Source of the DNA: Flavobacterium sp. NKUCC04_CG
GTDB taxonomy: Bacteria > Bacteroidota > Bacteroidia > Flavobacteriales > Flavobacteriaceae
Length of the DNA: 64,000 nucleotides
Direction: 5' to 3'
Assembly: GCF_019345525.1 (NCBI RefSeq)
Contig: NZ_JAHKRA010000008.1
Span: 1-64,000 of the forward strand
The notes beneath the pieces are model-generated. The model made no database searches. It was given only the letters and a program-made list of their open reading frames with translations, and was not told the origin of the DNA. The stretch's first letter is position 1; each line of letters starts with the position of its first letter. The translations under genes were made by a program, and so were the position numbers. This document shows, piece after piece, positions 62,862 through 64,000 of this stretch.

Positions 62862-64000
62862 CTAATTATTAATCATCAATTTTTCGGAATGAGTTTTTCC
62901 ATTTACATCAAACTTTAAGAAATAAACACCATTGGCTAATGCCTGAACATTAATAGTATTTTCTCCTTTATTAATTTCAGTAGTTTTTATAACTCGTTTA
63001 CCGAGCAAATCGTATAATTCAACTGTTGCATTACCATCAAGCTCTGCATTAATAAATACCGTTCCATTGTTAGCTGGATTTGGATATACTTTTAGACTGC
63101 TTGTAATTTCATTGGTACTAGCACTCATTCGCTCACCTATACCCACTGCATACCAAGCATTTTCTACAGCAATATATTCGGCAGAACTCTCTCCATATAA
63201 ATCCTTAGCCGATAATAAAGCTCCATTATATGCATCCAAATAAGTAGCCTCACTAGTCAAATAAGTCGTGAGATTTCTATAAGCTATTCTTGCTGCCTTT
63301 TCTATGCCAATACCGTTAACGGTATAATTTTTATTTAAATCATTAACTCCACTTCCACCCTCAGTCAACAAATAAAACCAATGATTTTGAACACCACTGT
63401 TATAGTGAACACCGCCATAATCTTCATCAAGATTAGCAGGGTTAATCCAATATTGTCCTTGATACGTATTCGGATTGCGGAAAAGTTTTGGCTTAGACAT
63501 ACTACGCATAGCTCCTTCTCTAAGCATAATATTTTCACCTATAGTCCAATTGGGATTAATATTGACATAAAATTCTATAGCTGTTCCAAATATATCTGCG
63601 AACGATTCATTTAAAGCGCCTGATTCTCCATAATAGGCCAATCCACCTGTTCCGTTGTTTTCAACAACCATATGTGTAAATTCATGTCCTGCAACATCCA
63701 AACCAACTACTGGATTCATATAATTTGCAGTTCCGCGCCCATAAACCATCAGGTTATAAGGATGTGGAAAAGCCGCTGCGTTATTGGGAAAACCACTTTC
63801 AAACTGTTCACTTTCTAATACTACTGGGTTAAAGTAATTTTTTATAACACTTTGCTCACCATCATAGCTCAATCTATTAAACATCTCTTGATAATAATCA
63901 TAGGTATGTTCCATACCCCAATGTGCATCTACTGCTGCATTCGATTCAAAATTACTCGTTGTACTAATAACATCTTTTGCTCCTGTTAGCAAACGACGCG
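62862..64000 (-). CDS. M4 (thermolysin-like) metalloprotease with T9SS sorting domain, partial
   Basis: The 3' part of the gene is visible; the frame stays open to the window edge, so the N-terminus (signal peptide and propeptide) is missing. The catalytic part has VAGHEFTHMVVENNG (HExxH zinc site), GESGALNESFADIFG (third zinc ligand Glu), and the active-site His in VHYNSGVQNHWFYLL. The C-terminal about 75 residues are a type A T9SS sorting domain with LKVYPNPANNGTVFI, ELYDLLGKRV, NVQALANGVYFLKF and a final Lys-rich end. The enzyme is secreted and probably surface-bound or released by T9SS. Confidence 0.93.
   Translation of the reverse strand, partial: RRLLTGAKDVISTTSNFESNAAVDAHWGMEHTYDYYQEMFNRLSYDGEQSVIKNYFNPVVLESEQFESGFPNNAAAFPHPYNLMVYGRGTANYMNPVVGLDVAGHEFTHMVVENNGTGGLAYYGESGALNESFADIFGTAIEFYVNINPNWTIGENIMLREGAMRSMSKPKLFRNPNTYQGQYWINPANLDEDYGGVHYNSGVQNHWFYLLTEGGSGVNDLNKNYTVNGIGIEKAARIAYRNLTTYLTSEATYLDAYNGALLSAKDLYGESSAEYIAVENAWYAVGIGERMSASTNEITSSLKVYPNPANNGTVFINAELDGNATVELYDLLGKRVIKTTEINKGENTINVQALANGVYFLKFDVNGKTHSEKLMINN

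Noticed and set aside
1..64000. Mobile element, prophage or genomic island
   Set aside because: No transposase, integrase, recombinase, phage structural gene or island boundary was seen; base composition and gene order look like core chromosome.

Overview
The window looks like chromosomal core sequence from a member of the Flavobacteriaceae, probably Flavobacterium or a close relative. The evidence is low GC, many TAnnTTTG (Bacteroidota -7) promoter boxes a short way before start codons, a PorX response regulator and a secreted protease with a type IX secretion (T9SS) sorting domain, RprXY-like two-component genes, and housekeeping genes in typical flavobacterial neighbourhoods (DUF1015/YggS, YfhO with a glycosyltransferase, DUF4258). 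I see no phage, transposase, CRISPR array, rRNA operon or replication origin.

Layout. 1-150 is an 8-bp tandem array cut by the window edge. 0.2-9.3 kb carries smpB, pcm (minus strand), an oxidoreductase, 3-hydroxybutyryl-CoA dehydrogenase, DUF1015, YggS, an exonuclease/GIY-YIG fusion, a K+ channel with a zinc ribbon, miaA and an acyl-ACP thioesterase. 9.4-13.4 kb is a minus-strand cluster: glycosyltransferase, coaE, histidine kinase, response regulator. 13.7-16.9 kb is porX-tsaE-alanine dehydrogenase. A second, degenerate 8-bp array follows, then a DUF4258 protein, tRNA-Val and a di-haem cytochrome c peroxidase. 19.5-27.4 kb holds recG, rdgB, a DEAD-box helicase, a CarboxypepD_reg-like protein, a dihydroorotase-like protein without its metal-binding HxH, a small membrane protein and an alpha/beta hydrolase. 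27.6-34.4 kb is an AraC regulator followed by a complete tripartite RND efflux operon. 34.5-48 kb has small conserved proteins, an MBL hydrolase, bcp and nth (divergent), an ECF sigma factor with a 47-aa downstream gene, uvrA, and a glycosyltransferase/YfhO pair. A third 8-bp array and a 36-aa basic protein follow. 48.2-64 kb has a GNAT acetyltransferase, a KefB-type antiporter, an HdeD-like protein, a second RND efflux operon, an e(P4)-type phosphatase, an exported flavodoxin-RidA fusion, an AraC regulator, a J-domain/DUF805 protein, and the 3' part of an M4 protease with a T9SS sorting signal.

How the genes fit together. Envelope functions dominate: two RND pumps, T9SS regulation and cargo, YfhO/glycosyltransferase, several lipoproteins. 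DNA repair (uvrA, recG, nth, exonuclease fusion) and tRNA/translation quality control (smpB, miaA, tsaE, rdgB, pcm) are also well represented. The least explained signal is the set of three intergenic arrays with a fixed 8-bp pitch and consensus NNATNNRC. A 21-bp-spaced direct repeat in front of the first RND operon is a good candidate operator for the adjacent AraC regulator.
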